Shown here: positions 33,257 to 44,117 of the stretch, in pieces
How positions within the stretch are numbered: position 1 is the stretch's first letter
How the letters are laid out: the number at the start of each line of letters is the position of its first letter
DNA from: Ryuthela nishihirai
Taxonomy: Eukaryota; Arthropoda; Arachnida; Araneae; Heptathelidae
Reading direction: 5' to 3'
Assembly (NCBI GenBank): GCA_038380435.1
Contig: JAWZYU010000018.1
Coordinates: forward strand, 51,795,751-51,859,750
Length of the DNA stretch: 64,000 nt
Notes under the pieces: generated by a model
Seen by the model: the letters and a program-made list of their open reading frames with translations, nothing else
Databases searched by the model: none
Told to the model about the DNA's origin: nothing
Program-made: the position numbers and the translations under genes

Positions 33257-36200
33257 GCCGGTCCTGTGGCCTATTGTATTGCACCTTTGGTTACTGCTCT
33301 AAGAGAGCTGGGTTCGAGCTCCGGGTAAGGCATGGATATTCGTGTTGCTGGTTACTGCTCTAAGAGAGCTGGGTTCGAGCTCCGGGTAAGGCATGGATAT
33401 TCGTGTTGCTGGTTACTGCTCTAAGAGAGCTGGGTTCGAGCTCCGGGTAAGGCATGGATATTCGTGTTGCTGGTTACTGCTCTAAGAGAGCTGGGTTAGA
33501 GCTCCGGGTAAGGCATGGATATTCGTGTTGCTGGTTACTGCTCTAAGAGAGCTGGGTTAGAGCTCCGGGTAAGGCATGGATATTCGTGTTGCTGGTTACT
33601 GCTCTAAGAGAGCTGGGTTCGAGCTCCGGGTAAGGCATGGATATTCGTGTTGCTGGTTACTGCTCTAAGAGAGCTGGGTTCGAGCTCCGGGTAAGGCATG
33701 GATATTCGTGTTGCTGGTTACTGCTCTAAGAGAGCTGGGTTCGAGCTCCGGGTAAGGCATGGATATTCGTGTTGCTGGTTACTGCTCTAAGAGAGCTGGG
33801 TTCGAGCTCCGGGTAAGGCATGGATATTCGTGTTGCTGGTTACTGCTCTAAGAGAGCTGGGTTCGAGCTCCGGGTAAGGCATGGATATTCGTGTTGCTGG
33901 TTACTGCTCTAAGAGAGCTGGGTTCGAGCTCCGGGTAAGGCATGGATATTCGTGTTGCTGGTTACTGCTCTAAGAGAGCTGGGTTCGAGCTCCGGGTAAG
34001 GCATGGATATTCGTGTTGCTGGTTACTGCTCTAAGAGAGCTGGGTTCGAGCTCCGGGTAAGGCATGGATATTCGTGTTGCTGGTTACTGCTCTAAGAGAG
34101 CTGGGTTCGAGCTCCGGGTAAGGCATGGATATTCGTGTTGCTGGTTACTGCTCTAAGAGAGCTGGGTTCGAGCTCCGGGTAAGGCATGGATATTCGTGTT
34201 GCTGGTTACTGCTCTAAGAGAGCTGGGTTCGAGCTCCGGGTAAGGCATGGATATTCGTGTTGCTGGTTACTGCTCTAAGAGAGCTGGGTTCGAGCTCCGG
34301 GTAAGGCATGGATATTCGTGTTGCTGGTTACTGCTCTAAGAGAGCTGGGTTCGAGCTCCGGGTAAGGCATGGATATTCGTGTTGCTGGTTACTGCTCTAA
34401 GAGAGCTGGGTTCGAGCTCCGGGTAAGGCATGGATATTCGTGTTGCTGGTTACTGCTCTAAGAGAGCTGGGTTCGAGCTCCGGGTAAGGCATGGATATTC
34501 GTGTTGCTGGTTACTGCTCTAAGAGAGCTGGGTTCGAGCTCCGGGTAAGGCATGGATATTCGTGTTGCTGGTTACTGCTCTAAGAGAGCTGGGTTCGAGT
34601 TCCGGGTAAGGCATGGATATTCGTGTTGCTGGTTACTTCTCTAAGAGAGCTGGGTTAGAGCTCCGGGTAAGGCATGGATATTCGTGTTGCTGGTTACTGC
34701 TCTAAGAGAGCTGGGTTCGAGCTCCGGGTAAGGCATGGATATTCGTGTTGCTGGTTACTGCTCTAAGAGAGCTGGGTTCGAGCTCCGGGTAAGGCATGGA
34801 TATTCGTGTTGCTGGTTACTGCTCTAAGAGAGCTGGGTTCGAGCTCCGGGTAAGGCATGGATATTCGTGTTGCTGGTTACTGCTCTAAGAGAGCTGGGTT
34901 CGAGCTCCGGGTAAGGCATGGATATTCGTGTTGCTGGTTACTGCTCTAAGAGAGCTGGGTTGGAGCTCCGGGAAAGGCATGGATATTCGTGTTGCTGGTT
35001 ACTGCTCTAAGAGAGCTGGGTTCGAGCTCCGGGTAAGGCATGGATATTCGTGTTGCTGGTTACTGCTCTAAGAGAGCTGGGTTCGAGCTCCGGGTAAGGC
35101 ATGGATATTCGTGTTGCTGGTTACTGCTGTAAGAGAGCTGGGTTCGAGCTCCGGGTAAGGCATGGTTATTTGTGTTGCTGGTTACTGCTCTAAGAGAGCT
35201 GGGTTAGAGCTCCGGGTAAGGCATGGATATTCGTGTTGCTGGTTACTGCTGTAAGAGAGCTGGGTTCGAGCTCCGGGTAAGGCATGGATATTCGTGTTGC
35301 TGGTTACTGCTCTAAGAGAGCTGGGTTCGAGCTCCGGGTAAGGCATGGATATTCGTGTTGCTGGTTACTGCTCTAAGAGAGCTGGGTTCGAGCTCCGGGT
35401 AAGGCATGGATATTCGTGTTGCTGGTTACTGCTCTAAGAGAGCTGGGTTCGAGTTCCGGGTAAGGCATGGATATTCGTGTTGCTGGTTACTGCTCTAAGA
35501 GAGCTGGGTTCGAGCTCCGGGTAAGGCATGGATATTCGTGTTGCTGGTTACTGCTCTAAGAGAGCTGGGTTGGAGCTCCGGGAAAGGCATGGATATTCGT
35601 GTTGCTGGTTACTGCTCTAAGAGAGCTGGGTTAGAGCTCCGGGTAAGGCATGGATATTCGTGTTGCTGGTTACTGCTCTAAGAGAGCTGGGTTGGAGCTC
35701 CAGGAAAGGCATGGATATTCGTGTTGCTGGTTACTGCTCTAAGAGAGCTGGGTTAGAGCTCCGGGTAAGGCATGGATATTCGTGTTGCTGGTTACTCCTC
35801 TAAGAGAGCTGGGTTCGAGCTCCGGGAAAGGCATGGATATTCGTGTTGCTGGTTACTGCTCTAAGAGAGCTGGGTTCGAGCTCCGGGTAAGGCATGGATA
35901 TTCGTGTTGCTGGTTACTGCTCTAAGAGAGCTGGGTTCGAGCTCCGGGTAAGGCATGGATATTCGTGTTGCTGGTTACTGCTCTAAGAGAGCTGGGTTCG
36001 AGCTCCGGGTAAGGCATGGATATTCGTGTTGATGGTTACTGCTCTACGGGAGCTGGGTTTCGGCATGGATATTCGTGTTGCTGGTTACTGCTCTAAGAGA
36101 GCTGGGTTCGAGCTCCGGGTAAGGCATGGATATTCGTGTTGCTGGTTACTGCTCTAAGAGAGCTGGGTTCGAGCTCCGGGTAAGGCATGGATATTCGTGT

Positions 36201-36415
36201 TGATGGTTACTGCTCTACGGGAGCTGGGTTTCGGCATGGATATTCGTGTTGCTGGTTACTGCTCTACGGGAGCTAGGTTTCGGCATGGATAATTCGTGTT
36301 GCTTTTCTGCCGAGACTATCCTCACAGACTTCCACTAGGGCACATACACTGACAGGTTCTTGTCAGACCTCTGTGGCAAGCAGCTACTTGAGGAGGTATT
36401 TATTTTTTTATTGTG
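33257..36415 (+). mobile_element. SINE-S copy 8, expanded internally into a satellite
   Basis: The left edge (CCGGTCCTGTGGCCTATTG, 33257 onward) aligns with the SINE-S 5' head. The right edge from TTCGTGTTGCTTTTCTGCCGAG (about 36294) continues through the normal body, CTGACAGGTTCTTGTCAG and CAAGCAGCTACTTGAG, to a TATTTATTT tail near 36405. So both ends of one SINE are present and about 3 kb of tandem units lies inside it. Confidence 0.88.
33284..36300 (+). repeat. 61-bp tandem array, about 50 units
   Basis: Period exactly 61 bp: the landmark AAGAGAGCTG occurs at 33301 and, without any indel, at 33301+61k up to 35985 (45 units). Then come a 49-bp variant, two normal units and two more short variants. 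The unit contains the SINE-S anticodon arm, the T arm with B-box-like GGTTCGAGCTCC, and GGTAAGGCATGGATATTCG from the start of the body. Variants TTAGAG, TTGGAG and GGGAAAGG recur mainly in the right third. The short variants lack about 12 bp over the B box. Confidence 0.97.
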
Positions 36416-37060
36416 TTCATACTAAAAAAAGACAATGGTGGTTCCAGAACATCAGAGGAGGGAGGCGATCTTAAAATTTTGAAAAAGTGGAGGAAAATAT
36501 CTCTTTATATGAGCAAAATTTCTTCAAAAAAAAAAACAAAAAAAACAAACAAAACAAAAAAAAAAACAATGCTTTAACAATTGATTATAATTTTTTTTTA
36601 TGTAAATGGGAAATAATTGAAACATATAATTCAAAATGGGAATGGGGATTTTCCTTAAATTTTGAATCGGGAAATTTTAGGGTGCCTAAGTCAGAGTTAT
36701 TTGACATATATAAGATTAGTAAAAAAAAAATAACCATATCAGCTTAATGTTTTTTCTTGTGTAAATATCGAAAATGTTTTCCAAATAAAAAAGATGAACT
36801 ACAGATGTTGTATTAAGGGTTTTCGACAGCCATTTATTAGTTTTGCGGTTGATTTAGGGATTTGTCAAAACAGACTTGCACCATATCTTCCCAACCCGAT
36901 GAATGATCGCAATGAGTACCAAGTGAGGCCTTTTGACCTCAAATTATGCTCTCTCTTTAGTCCCCTAAATAAAGAGAGAAAAGAATTTCGTAGGAGTCGA
37001 TGAACGCAAATTCTATGCAAAATGAAAATGTGCAATCTGAGTAGAGACTATACACAGAAT
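36416..37060. other. AT-rich DNA, nothing recognised
   Basis: An 86-codon frame at 36487-36747 is lysine/asparagine-rich low-complexity translation and not called. Confidence 0.4.
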
Positions 37061-37068
37061 ATAAAAAT

Positions 37069-37155
37069 TTAGCCCTTCCTTTCTTCCCCCTAACATATAA
37101 AAATTTAGCCCTTCCTTTCTTCCCCCTAACATATAAAAATTTAGCCCTCCCACCC
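37069..37155. repeat. 36-bp tandem repeat, 2.4 copies
   Basis: ATATAAAAATTTAGCCC followed by TTCCTTTCTTCCCCCTAAC repeats at 36-bp spacing. The minus-strand frame across it (GRAKFLYVRGKK repeated) is a translation of the repeat. Confidence 0.85.
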
Positions 37156-37319
37156 CCCATGGGGAAAGCACGTGCTCCGTCTCACGACACTACACATGCT
37201 TGACAAAGAGAAGCTTAGAAGTAGAAGATGAAGTTTGTCTCAGAGGAGACCGTAGGGACTTGAAGTATGGGTGGTGTTAAAGGGGGTGCTGAGTACAGCC
37301 CGGTAGGGACCAGGGTTTC

Positions 37320-37495
37320 AGCCCCGGATAATTTAAGGGATCAGGGGTTCAGTCCCGGATAAGGCATGGATGTATGTGTCGTTTTTCTGCTGAGGTCCTG
37401 CCATCCTCACAGACCTTCTACTATGGCATATAAACTGACAGGCTCCTGTCAAACCTCTGTGGCAAGCAGCTGCTTGAGGGGATATTAATTTATTT
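37320..37495 (+). mobile_element. SINE-S copy 9, head degenerate
   Basis: Orthologous by position to 11023-11200 within the inverted duplication, with the same duplicated CAGGGTTTCAGCCCCGG-like head. Ends at GGGGATATTAATTTATTTC. Confidence 0.88.
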
Positions 37496-37872
37496 CTTCC
37501 CTCAGCCCTCCTTGCGAAAAAAGGTGAATCTGTGTAAACTGTTGACGAGATAATTCAAATGAAAGCTTGGAAAAGCTGCAACAATTATTGCACTTTTTTT
37601 CGTTACTTAAAAAAATGAAGTTTAATGGGGGCCAATTATAATGAGTTATATGTCAAATGAAAGTTTACGACGTGCGAAGTAACGTACTTAATGTAATAGC
37701 CTTCTCCTCGAAAAAAGGGTAAGATTTTTAAGAGCAGAAACAGGGGTGTTTAGTTAAAAAGACCAGGCGAATTTGCCGCTACATATATTTATCTCGATTT
37801 CAAAGGAAACGAGATAATAGTTTCGCTTTGTTGTCCGTCCGTCTGCAGGCATCGAACTTTTTTGTTTAAATA

Positions 37873-38057
37873 ATAATAAATAACTACCCCCTCAAGCAGC
37901 TGCTTGCCACAGAGGTCTGACAGGAGCCTGTCAGTTTATATGCCATAGTAGGAGATCTGAGAGGATGGCAGGACCTCAGCAGAAAAACGACACACACATC
38001 CATGCCTAAATCCGGGGCTCGAACCCAGGTCCCTTAGATCAGTAGCCAAGCGTGCTA
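37873..38057 (-). mobile_element. SINE-S copy 10, insertion absent from copy A
   Basis: Interrupts the TIR element at a site that reads TTGTTTACAGGGAT in inverse of copy A (near 10635). In copy B the left side reads TTGTTTA and the right side TTTACAGGG, implying a TTTA duplication of about 4 bp. The head is cut off after GCCAAGCGTGCTA, so the A box is missing. Confidence 0.88.
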
Positions 38058-39311
38058 TTTACAGGGATAAATTAAAAATTATTTTTGTGTTGGATAGGTA
38101 TTGATGTAATATTACGATATGCATTTTCTGAATCTCTCACTAAAACTATAATTATGCCCTCTAGCGGTGGAAAAAGTTGAAAATGCCAAAATTCCAAACG
38201 AATATTGCAAACGAAGTATTTATGCTAGAAATTTGGAATTTTGGTGGTGGAATACGAAGGTCATCAGGTTCCTATTGTCAACAATGAGTTGACCCCTTAG
38301 ACCCAGAGTGGGTGGGGAAACACATCTTTTTAGATTTAGCAGTTGTTTGTTTTTAGAGATAAATGAAAACTTTTTTGTGTTAAATAGGAATTGATAAAAT
38401 ATCGTGATTCACACTTTTTAAATCTTCCAAAAACTATAATTGCGCCCTCTAACGGTGGAAAAATTTGGAAATTCCAAAATTTTCAACAAATATTGCAAAC
38501 GACGTATTTCATCTAGAAATTTTAAATTTTGGTGGTGGATGTGAATGTCATGATGTTTCCATTGGCAGCAATGAATTGCACTCTTTGACCCAGAGGGGTT
38601 GAGAAAACACAGTTTTTTGTTTTAGCAGATAATTGTTTGTATTTAGCGATAAATGAAAAAATCTTTTTTAACGTTAGATAGGAATTGAAAAATATTATGA
38701 TTCGCACCTTTGAACGCTACAATTGCTCCCTCTAACGGTGAAAAAGTTTGAAAATTCGAAAATTTCAAGCAGCGATTGCAACGATGTATTATTGATAGAA
38801 ATATGAAATTTTGATGGTGGAATGTGAATATCATGAAGTTTCGATTGGAGAAAAGTGAAATGGTAATTAGAAAACTATTTTTCAGTTTGATTGGTACTAA
38901 TGAAATATAATTCGCATTTTTCAAACACATATATATATTTACATATCACTGAAATGATGAAACAACACAGCTGTTATCGAGTTTTACAAATAACGTGTAT
39001 AGTATAAAAATTTAAAAAATTGCTGGTAATTTTTAAGGGATATTCCACTGACAGCAATAATCTATCCACTTTTCTAAGAGAGGTGTGGGAAATGCAAATT
39101 TTTAGATTTAAGAATTAAAAGACGAATACTTTTATGTTGTATAATTACCAATATAATACTATTTGCATTTCCCCCATCATTCGCTATCTTAAATTAAAAC
39201 TTTTAACGAATGAAACAGTAGTTAAAGGAAAAACTTCTTTCTCTTTGAAAACGAGATTCTCACATGCACCAGAGGCGATAGGCGTCCTTCTAGTTTAAAT
39301 CTTCATTTGAC

Positions 39312-39732
39312 GAGAAGGGACATCTTTCAGTCGCTAAAAAAGTTGTTTCTCACTCTAAATTTAATGAATGGAAGATGAAGCAATAATTCACTTCACTCTT
39401 ATCCTTCCAGGAACATTCAGTCCGATTGCCCCCCCCCCCCCCTATTCCCGTCCAAAAGTAGAAAAATAAAAGGATTGAAACAAGAAATTTCTGTTGTTTT
39501 TGTGCTTTTTCTTGTTTGTGACCTCAAACTTCACCTCCTGTATCTGCTGAACCGCAGAACATGAGATTTGAGGGCGGGCGTTGTCATCCTGCTGGCGCAC
39601 ATATGATGAAAACAAACTGCGAAGTTTCTTCCAATTTGTTGGTTTTAGACGATTCAGAAGCCTATTACAGCAGATCCATGCCTTGATTTATACGGCAGAT
39701 AAGTTCCGGGAAATCACCGTGCAAATCGTGAT
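39312..39732. other. No gene recognised
   Basis: Contains a C homopolymer at about 39429-39442. Confidence 0.4.
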
Positions 39733-39745
39733 CAACAACTTATGG

Positions 39746-40086
39746 GTTGGGTTGGGTTGTTTTACCTCTGAGCGGCACTTTTTTACACACCATGGGCTAA
39801 ATGACCAGGTCACATGGACCCCGAAGGCTCAGAGAAGGTTGGGGGAGGGGACCCACTGGAACAGCTGTTGGGAGACCAGCCTCCCGTCAAGGCCATCCAG
39901 CGTGTTCTTTAACGTGCACAGGGTACGGCTCTTCCGTACACGGGGCCACGGCTTAACGTCCCATCCGACGGACGTCGGCCTTTCCAAGCCCATCGGTGAC
40001 CCCTACTGACCGTGGGCAGGGTGGGGAATTTTGCGGATACTACAGATTACGAATCTGGCGCGCTACCGACTGAGCCACCCCCGCCC
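39746..40086 (-). mobile_element. SINE-T copy 19 with TSD and B-box deletion
   Basis: Perfect 13-bp flanks CAACAACTTATGG (39733-39745 and 40087-40099). Compared with other copies it lacks about 44 bp between TTTTGCGGAT and ACTACAGATTACG, removing the B box, and a further small block at GGGAGAC-CAGCCTCC. The CAACC tail has one extra unit. Confidence 0.93.
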
Positions 40087-40099
40087 CAACAACTTATGG

Positions 40100-41617
40100 A
40101 AAAAGGGGGATAGGTTCCGAAAAAAAATATTCTCGTTATGAATAAAGCGTACATTGAAAGTTTTATTTATACACATCTATCTCAAATTTCAGTTCAGCAG
40201 TAATAATAAGCATTAATGTAACATTTATTGTGTACTTTATTGGCACTACTTCAAGTAAGTTTAGATTAATTTCTCCTACATTTCTTTTTGGTCACGAAAA
40301 ATACTCGTCGTTAATGTAGACGTACATTATGGAATTCGAACACGAAATTTGGAAGAAGGAGATTTATGAATTGAATATAATTAGAAACGAAGTATTTGTA
40401 TCAACATATACAAACGCGTACAATTGTAGTATTTGTACCACAAAAAGACAGTGGCAGACCCAAAACGCTGTGTTATATTTTGTAAAATTAGTATTTATAT
40501 GATATTTTATGAAACAATTTTAAACTTATTGCTAAGAATGAAATAAAACACGGATTTTACCAGCCTGAAATAATCCATTCTAGAAAACTCAGATCTCGCT
40601 GCCGATTCACGATAGGTTTTATTTCATTAAGCTGTAGCGAGACAAGTTGCATTAAAATGGCAAGAATATAATTTTAGCGAAAGAATATAACTTGTTACAG
40701 ATGACGATTTTATTAGTATAGGAATTTACTATTATCCATTTATTCTTGAAAATAAATGACATCAACTGAAACGATGCAGTTAATTTTCACTTTGGGATGA
40801 CCGTCTAATAATATCCATAGATGCTATACCACTGCTACTTCATAATATTTTTACGACAGATGACCGTGCTATAATAAAACCATGTGTGATTGACTCTCAC
40901 GTTGAGCCTAAGAGTGAGAATTACATTAACATCCTATTGGAACAGACTAAAAACAATAACGGTGTTAAGAATTGAAAAGTTGTCGGTAGTGGCTGAAAGT
41001 CTATATTCACATTTCTTTTAGTGAATTAGCATTAGGTTAATCTTAGTGAAGGTGTTTCAAGAGACTTGGAGATCAAGCTGAGGAGGCAATATGATAGTCG
41101 AGCAAGCGGCTGACTGGCTTTAATTTCTTCATAAGAAGAGTTCATCCTCTGATGCGTAGCGATATTAATGTGTAAAAAGGATTGGTAAGGTTAATCTTGG
41201 TAATTTGAAATAAGGATAATCGTGTCACTTACTGAATGTTGTAAAAAGTTTCTTTATGCTTTGAGTGAAGTCTGTGAGAATTGTAATACGACTATTTGAA
41301 GTATAGAAAGATGTTATAATATATTGTTTTGATGGTTTAGCTTTATATTGATATCACAAGGATTAATTGTTATTTAAATTTATTTTATGTTTGTGGTTTT
41401 TATACTTTTGTAATAAATTAGTTCATTTATGAATTTTTTTGCTAAACATTTTTTTTAACTCACTCTCAAGATTTTCTATTAAAAATTAACAATATATATT
41501 ATATCTACATATAAAAAATAAACCTTAAATACGTACCTTGTAAAGCCGAGTTTATCACCGTGTAAAACAAAATGGGTTGCATTTTTTGACAGTGTAAAAC
41601 CAAAACCGTGTAAATCA
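40100..41617. other. AT-rich DNA, nothing recognised
   Basis: About 1.5 kb with no ORF of note. The sequence at 41590-41617 (AAAACCAAAACCGTGTAAAT) recurs inverted at 44770-44795. Confidence 0.45.
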
Positions 41618-41628
41618 AGGGATAAGTG

Positions 41629-41966
41629 GGTTGGGTTGTTTTACCTCTGAGCGGCACTTTTTTGCACACCATGGGCTAAATGGCCAGGTCACATGGACCC
41701 CGAAGGCTCAGAAAAGGTTGGGGAAGGGGACCCAGGAAGAGCTGTTGGGAGACAGATGGTAGCCTCCCGTCAAGGCCATCCAGCGTGTTCTTTAACGTGC
41801 ACAGGGTATGACTCTCCCGCACACGGGACCACGGCTTAACGTCCCATCCGACAGACGGACGGCGGCCTTTCCAAGCCCATCGGTGTCCCCTACTGACCGT
41901 GGGCAGGGAATTTTGCGGAGATAAATCTCAATGCTGACCCAGCTGGGACTCGAACCTGGGAACTAC
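41629..41966 (-). mobile_element. SINE-T copy 20, 5'-truncated with TSD
   Basis: Perfect 11-bp flanks AGGGATAAGTG (41618-41628 and 41967-41977). The head stops at CTGGGAACTACAG, so the B box is kept but the anticodon arm and A box are missing. It shows that truncated cDNAs of this family are integrated with a normal duplication. Confidence 0.93.
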
Positions 41967-41977
41967 AGGGATAAGTG

Positions 41978-42717
41978 TACTTTCCATTTATCCCGGTTTC
42001 GTCTCAGGGTAGTGTTCCAGAATTATCGCTTTACGATCCCAGAATACAGCGAATAATACTTTTTCGGCTGACGTTTGGGTGCAAACTTTCTTTGGTCGAG
42101 GCGAGTTTCTATGGCAACACTCTGAACTTGAGCATTCGCTTTCTGTTAATAATAGTGCACCCAAGATTCATCAACGATTATTATATTCCCTAGAAGAAAT
42201 CTCCTTTCAGCTCATACTATCCAAGGAACGCAGAACATGCATCTATTCGTCATTCCTCCGAGGAATTCAACGAGCACGCACTTTTCGGAACTGCAACTCC
42301 TCGCTAATGATGTTATCCGTTTGATATTCCATTTTGCGGAAAACTTCTACGAAGGTAATGGGAAGAACCCACAAGGTACTCTGCAAAGGTACTGCCGCTA
42401 TATTTTGCAGTGTTAGGACACGATAAACTTGTTCACTTTGCGGAGTTTCTTCAACACACTAGATGAGGTTCCTGAATTTATCCATGCACTCATAGACTTG
42501 CCCAGAGTCGGTCCCAAAGGGGAAGTGGGGATAGGAGTTATCGCCTCCCTCTAAGACTAAGAGAAAGAGTCAGAGCGAATTATTGTTAGGTTCCATTTTA
42601 GTTCCATTAAGTTTCCTTTTCGAGAGTTGCTCACTCGCCCCCCCCCCCCCCCCCCCCCCCCCGAGAAATGGTTCCTGGGACCACCTCTGGAAGAATAACA
42701 TGTCGCCTTTGGCCGAG
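41978..42717. other. No gene recognised; long C run
   Basis: A homopolymer of about 24 C lies at 42639-42662. No supported gene. Confidence 0.4.
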
Positions 42718-42885
42718 CCCGGATTAGAAAAAAGTAAAGGGGGAGGAACTTGATTTTTTTTTCATTGACGTATAATATTTTCCCCTCCGCTTTAGAGGTC
42801 TTTAAAAATTTTTGAAAAATGCGTCACATATGAACAAATTTAATAATGTTTTCGTCCATTACCCATGCTAGCATTCTCAAGAGGG
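42718..42885 (+). repeat. Interspersed repeat, partner of 3725-3920
   Basis: Same ordered landmarks as the partner, including CCCCTCCGCTTTAGAGG and GCATTCTCAAGAGG. Moderately diverged. Confidence 0.6.
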
Positions 42886-43039
42886 GGGGAGGGGGCATGG
42901 CCCCTTTCACCCCACCCATAGATCCTGCCCTGCTTCTGGCGAATATGGAATGGTCGTTTTCGAAGAGAATTAAGTTTCTTATTTTCAGGCTTTTGCACAT
43001 TCTGACAGTGGAAATTAGAACTAACGGATGATTGGTAAA

Positions 43040-43450
43040 CAAAAAAGATCATCTATAAAACAAAAAAGGAATTTTTTATTTACTTCTTAAAGCAAAAAGT
43101 TGACTTTTCCTGATCCCTTGGGGTTTAAGGGCTAATCATTACTGACAACGTAGATACATTGTCAGTAACACACTACTCCACCAAAACACTCTTCATCCAA
43201 ACACTCCTCCACCAAAATATAAATTTGTAGCATAAATTGATCATTTGCAATATTCTTTTTAATGTTGGCCATTTTGCAACTATTCTCATCGCTAGAGGCA
43301 GCTATTGAAACTAGTAGGAAATTCGGATAATACGAATCGTAATATTTCATCAGTACCTGTCCAAACACAAAAGATATTTTCATTTATCTCTATAAGCAAA
43401 AAAAAAAAATTAATGCCTATAGCGGACGGATAGACAGTTGGACGGACGGA
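43040..43450 (+). repeat. Diverged copy of the 295-bp unit of the TIR element
   Basis: Recognisable by CCACCAAAATATAAATTTGTAGCATAAAT, the TTTGCAATATTC block, CATCGCTAGAGGCAGC and the closing GACGGACGGA tract, in the same order as 10330-10680. No TIRs found at this copy. The long motif is at 43200-43240. Confidence 0.7.
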
Positions 43451-43547
43451 GAGACAGACGGCAAAGTGAAAACACTGGCTCTTTTCTTCCAAAATAAATC
43501 GAATGCGAGTGTCTCGGTTAGGAGTACGAATTAGATGTGTTTTAAGC

Positions 43548-44117
43548 CTAATAAATGGTTCCTGCAATGCCATCTAATGTATGTTCTAATAAATGGTTCC
43601 TGCAATGCCATCTAATGTATGTTCTAATAAATGGTTCCTGCAATGCCATCTAATGTATGTTCTAATAAATGGTTCCTGCAATGCCATCTAATGTATGTTC
43701 TAATAAATGGTTCCTGCAATGCCATCTAATGTATGTTCTAATAAATGGTTCCTGCAATGCCATCTAATGTATGTTCTAATAAATGGTTCCTGCAATGCCA
43801 TCTAATGTATGTTCTAATAAATGGTTCCTGCAGTGCCATCTAATGTATGTTCTAATAAATGGTTCCTGCAGTGCCAGCTAATGTATGTTCTAATAAATGG
43901 TTCCTGCAATGCCATCTAATGTATGTTCTAATAAATGGTTCCTGCAATGCCATCTAATGTATGTTCTAATAAATGGTTCCTGCAATGCCATCTAATGTAT
44001 GTTCTAATAAATGGTTCCTGCAATGCCATCTAATGTATGTTCTAATAAATGGTTCCTGCAATGCCATCTAATGTATGTTCTAATAAATGGTTCCTGCAAT
44101 GCCATCTAATGTATGTT
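43548..44117. repeat. 38-bp tandem array, 15 units
   Basis: The unit starting AATAAATGGTTCCTGCAATG and ending CATCTAATGTATGTTCT repeats at 38-bp spacing. Only two or three single-base variants (GCAGTGCC, GCCAGC) are visible, so it is highly homogeneous. It directly follows the diverged TIR-element unit. Confidence 0.97.

Larger units (their letters stand above)
37269..39311 (-). mobile_element. TIR element plus flank, copy B of the inverted pair
   Basis: Inverted counterpart of 9378-11232. The TIR termini lie at 37652 (GTCAAATGAAAGTTTA) and 39311. It is about 190 bp longer than copy A because a SINE-S sits at 37873-38057. Apart from that insertion the copies align almost end to end with scattered substitutions. 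Confidence 0.75.

Noticed and set aside
33284..36300. CRISPR-like regular repeats
   Set aside because: Units are contiguous with no unique spacers, are derived from a SINE, and the DNA is animal nuclear.
36487..36747. 86-aa lysine-rich ORF
   Set aside because: The composition is driven by A runs; no motif and no homologous frame elsewhere.
42639..42662. Long C runs (also near 2428 and 39429) as functional elements
   Set aside because: They are homopolymer tracts prone to sequencing or assembly error; no associated structure supports a function.
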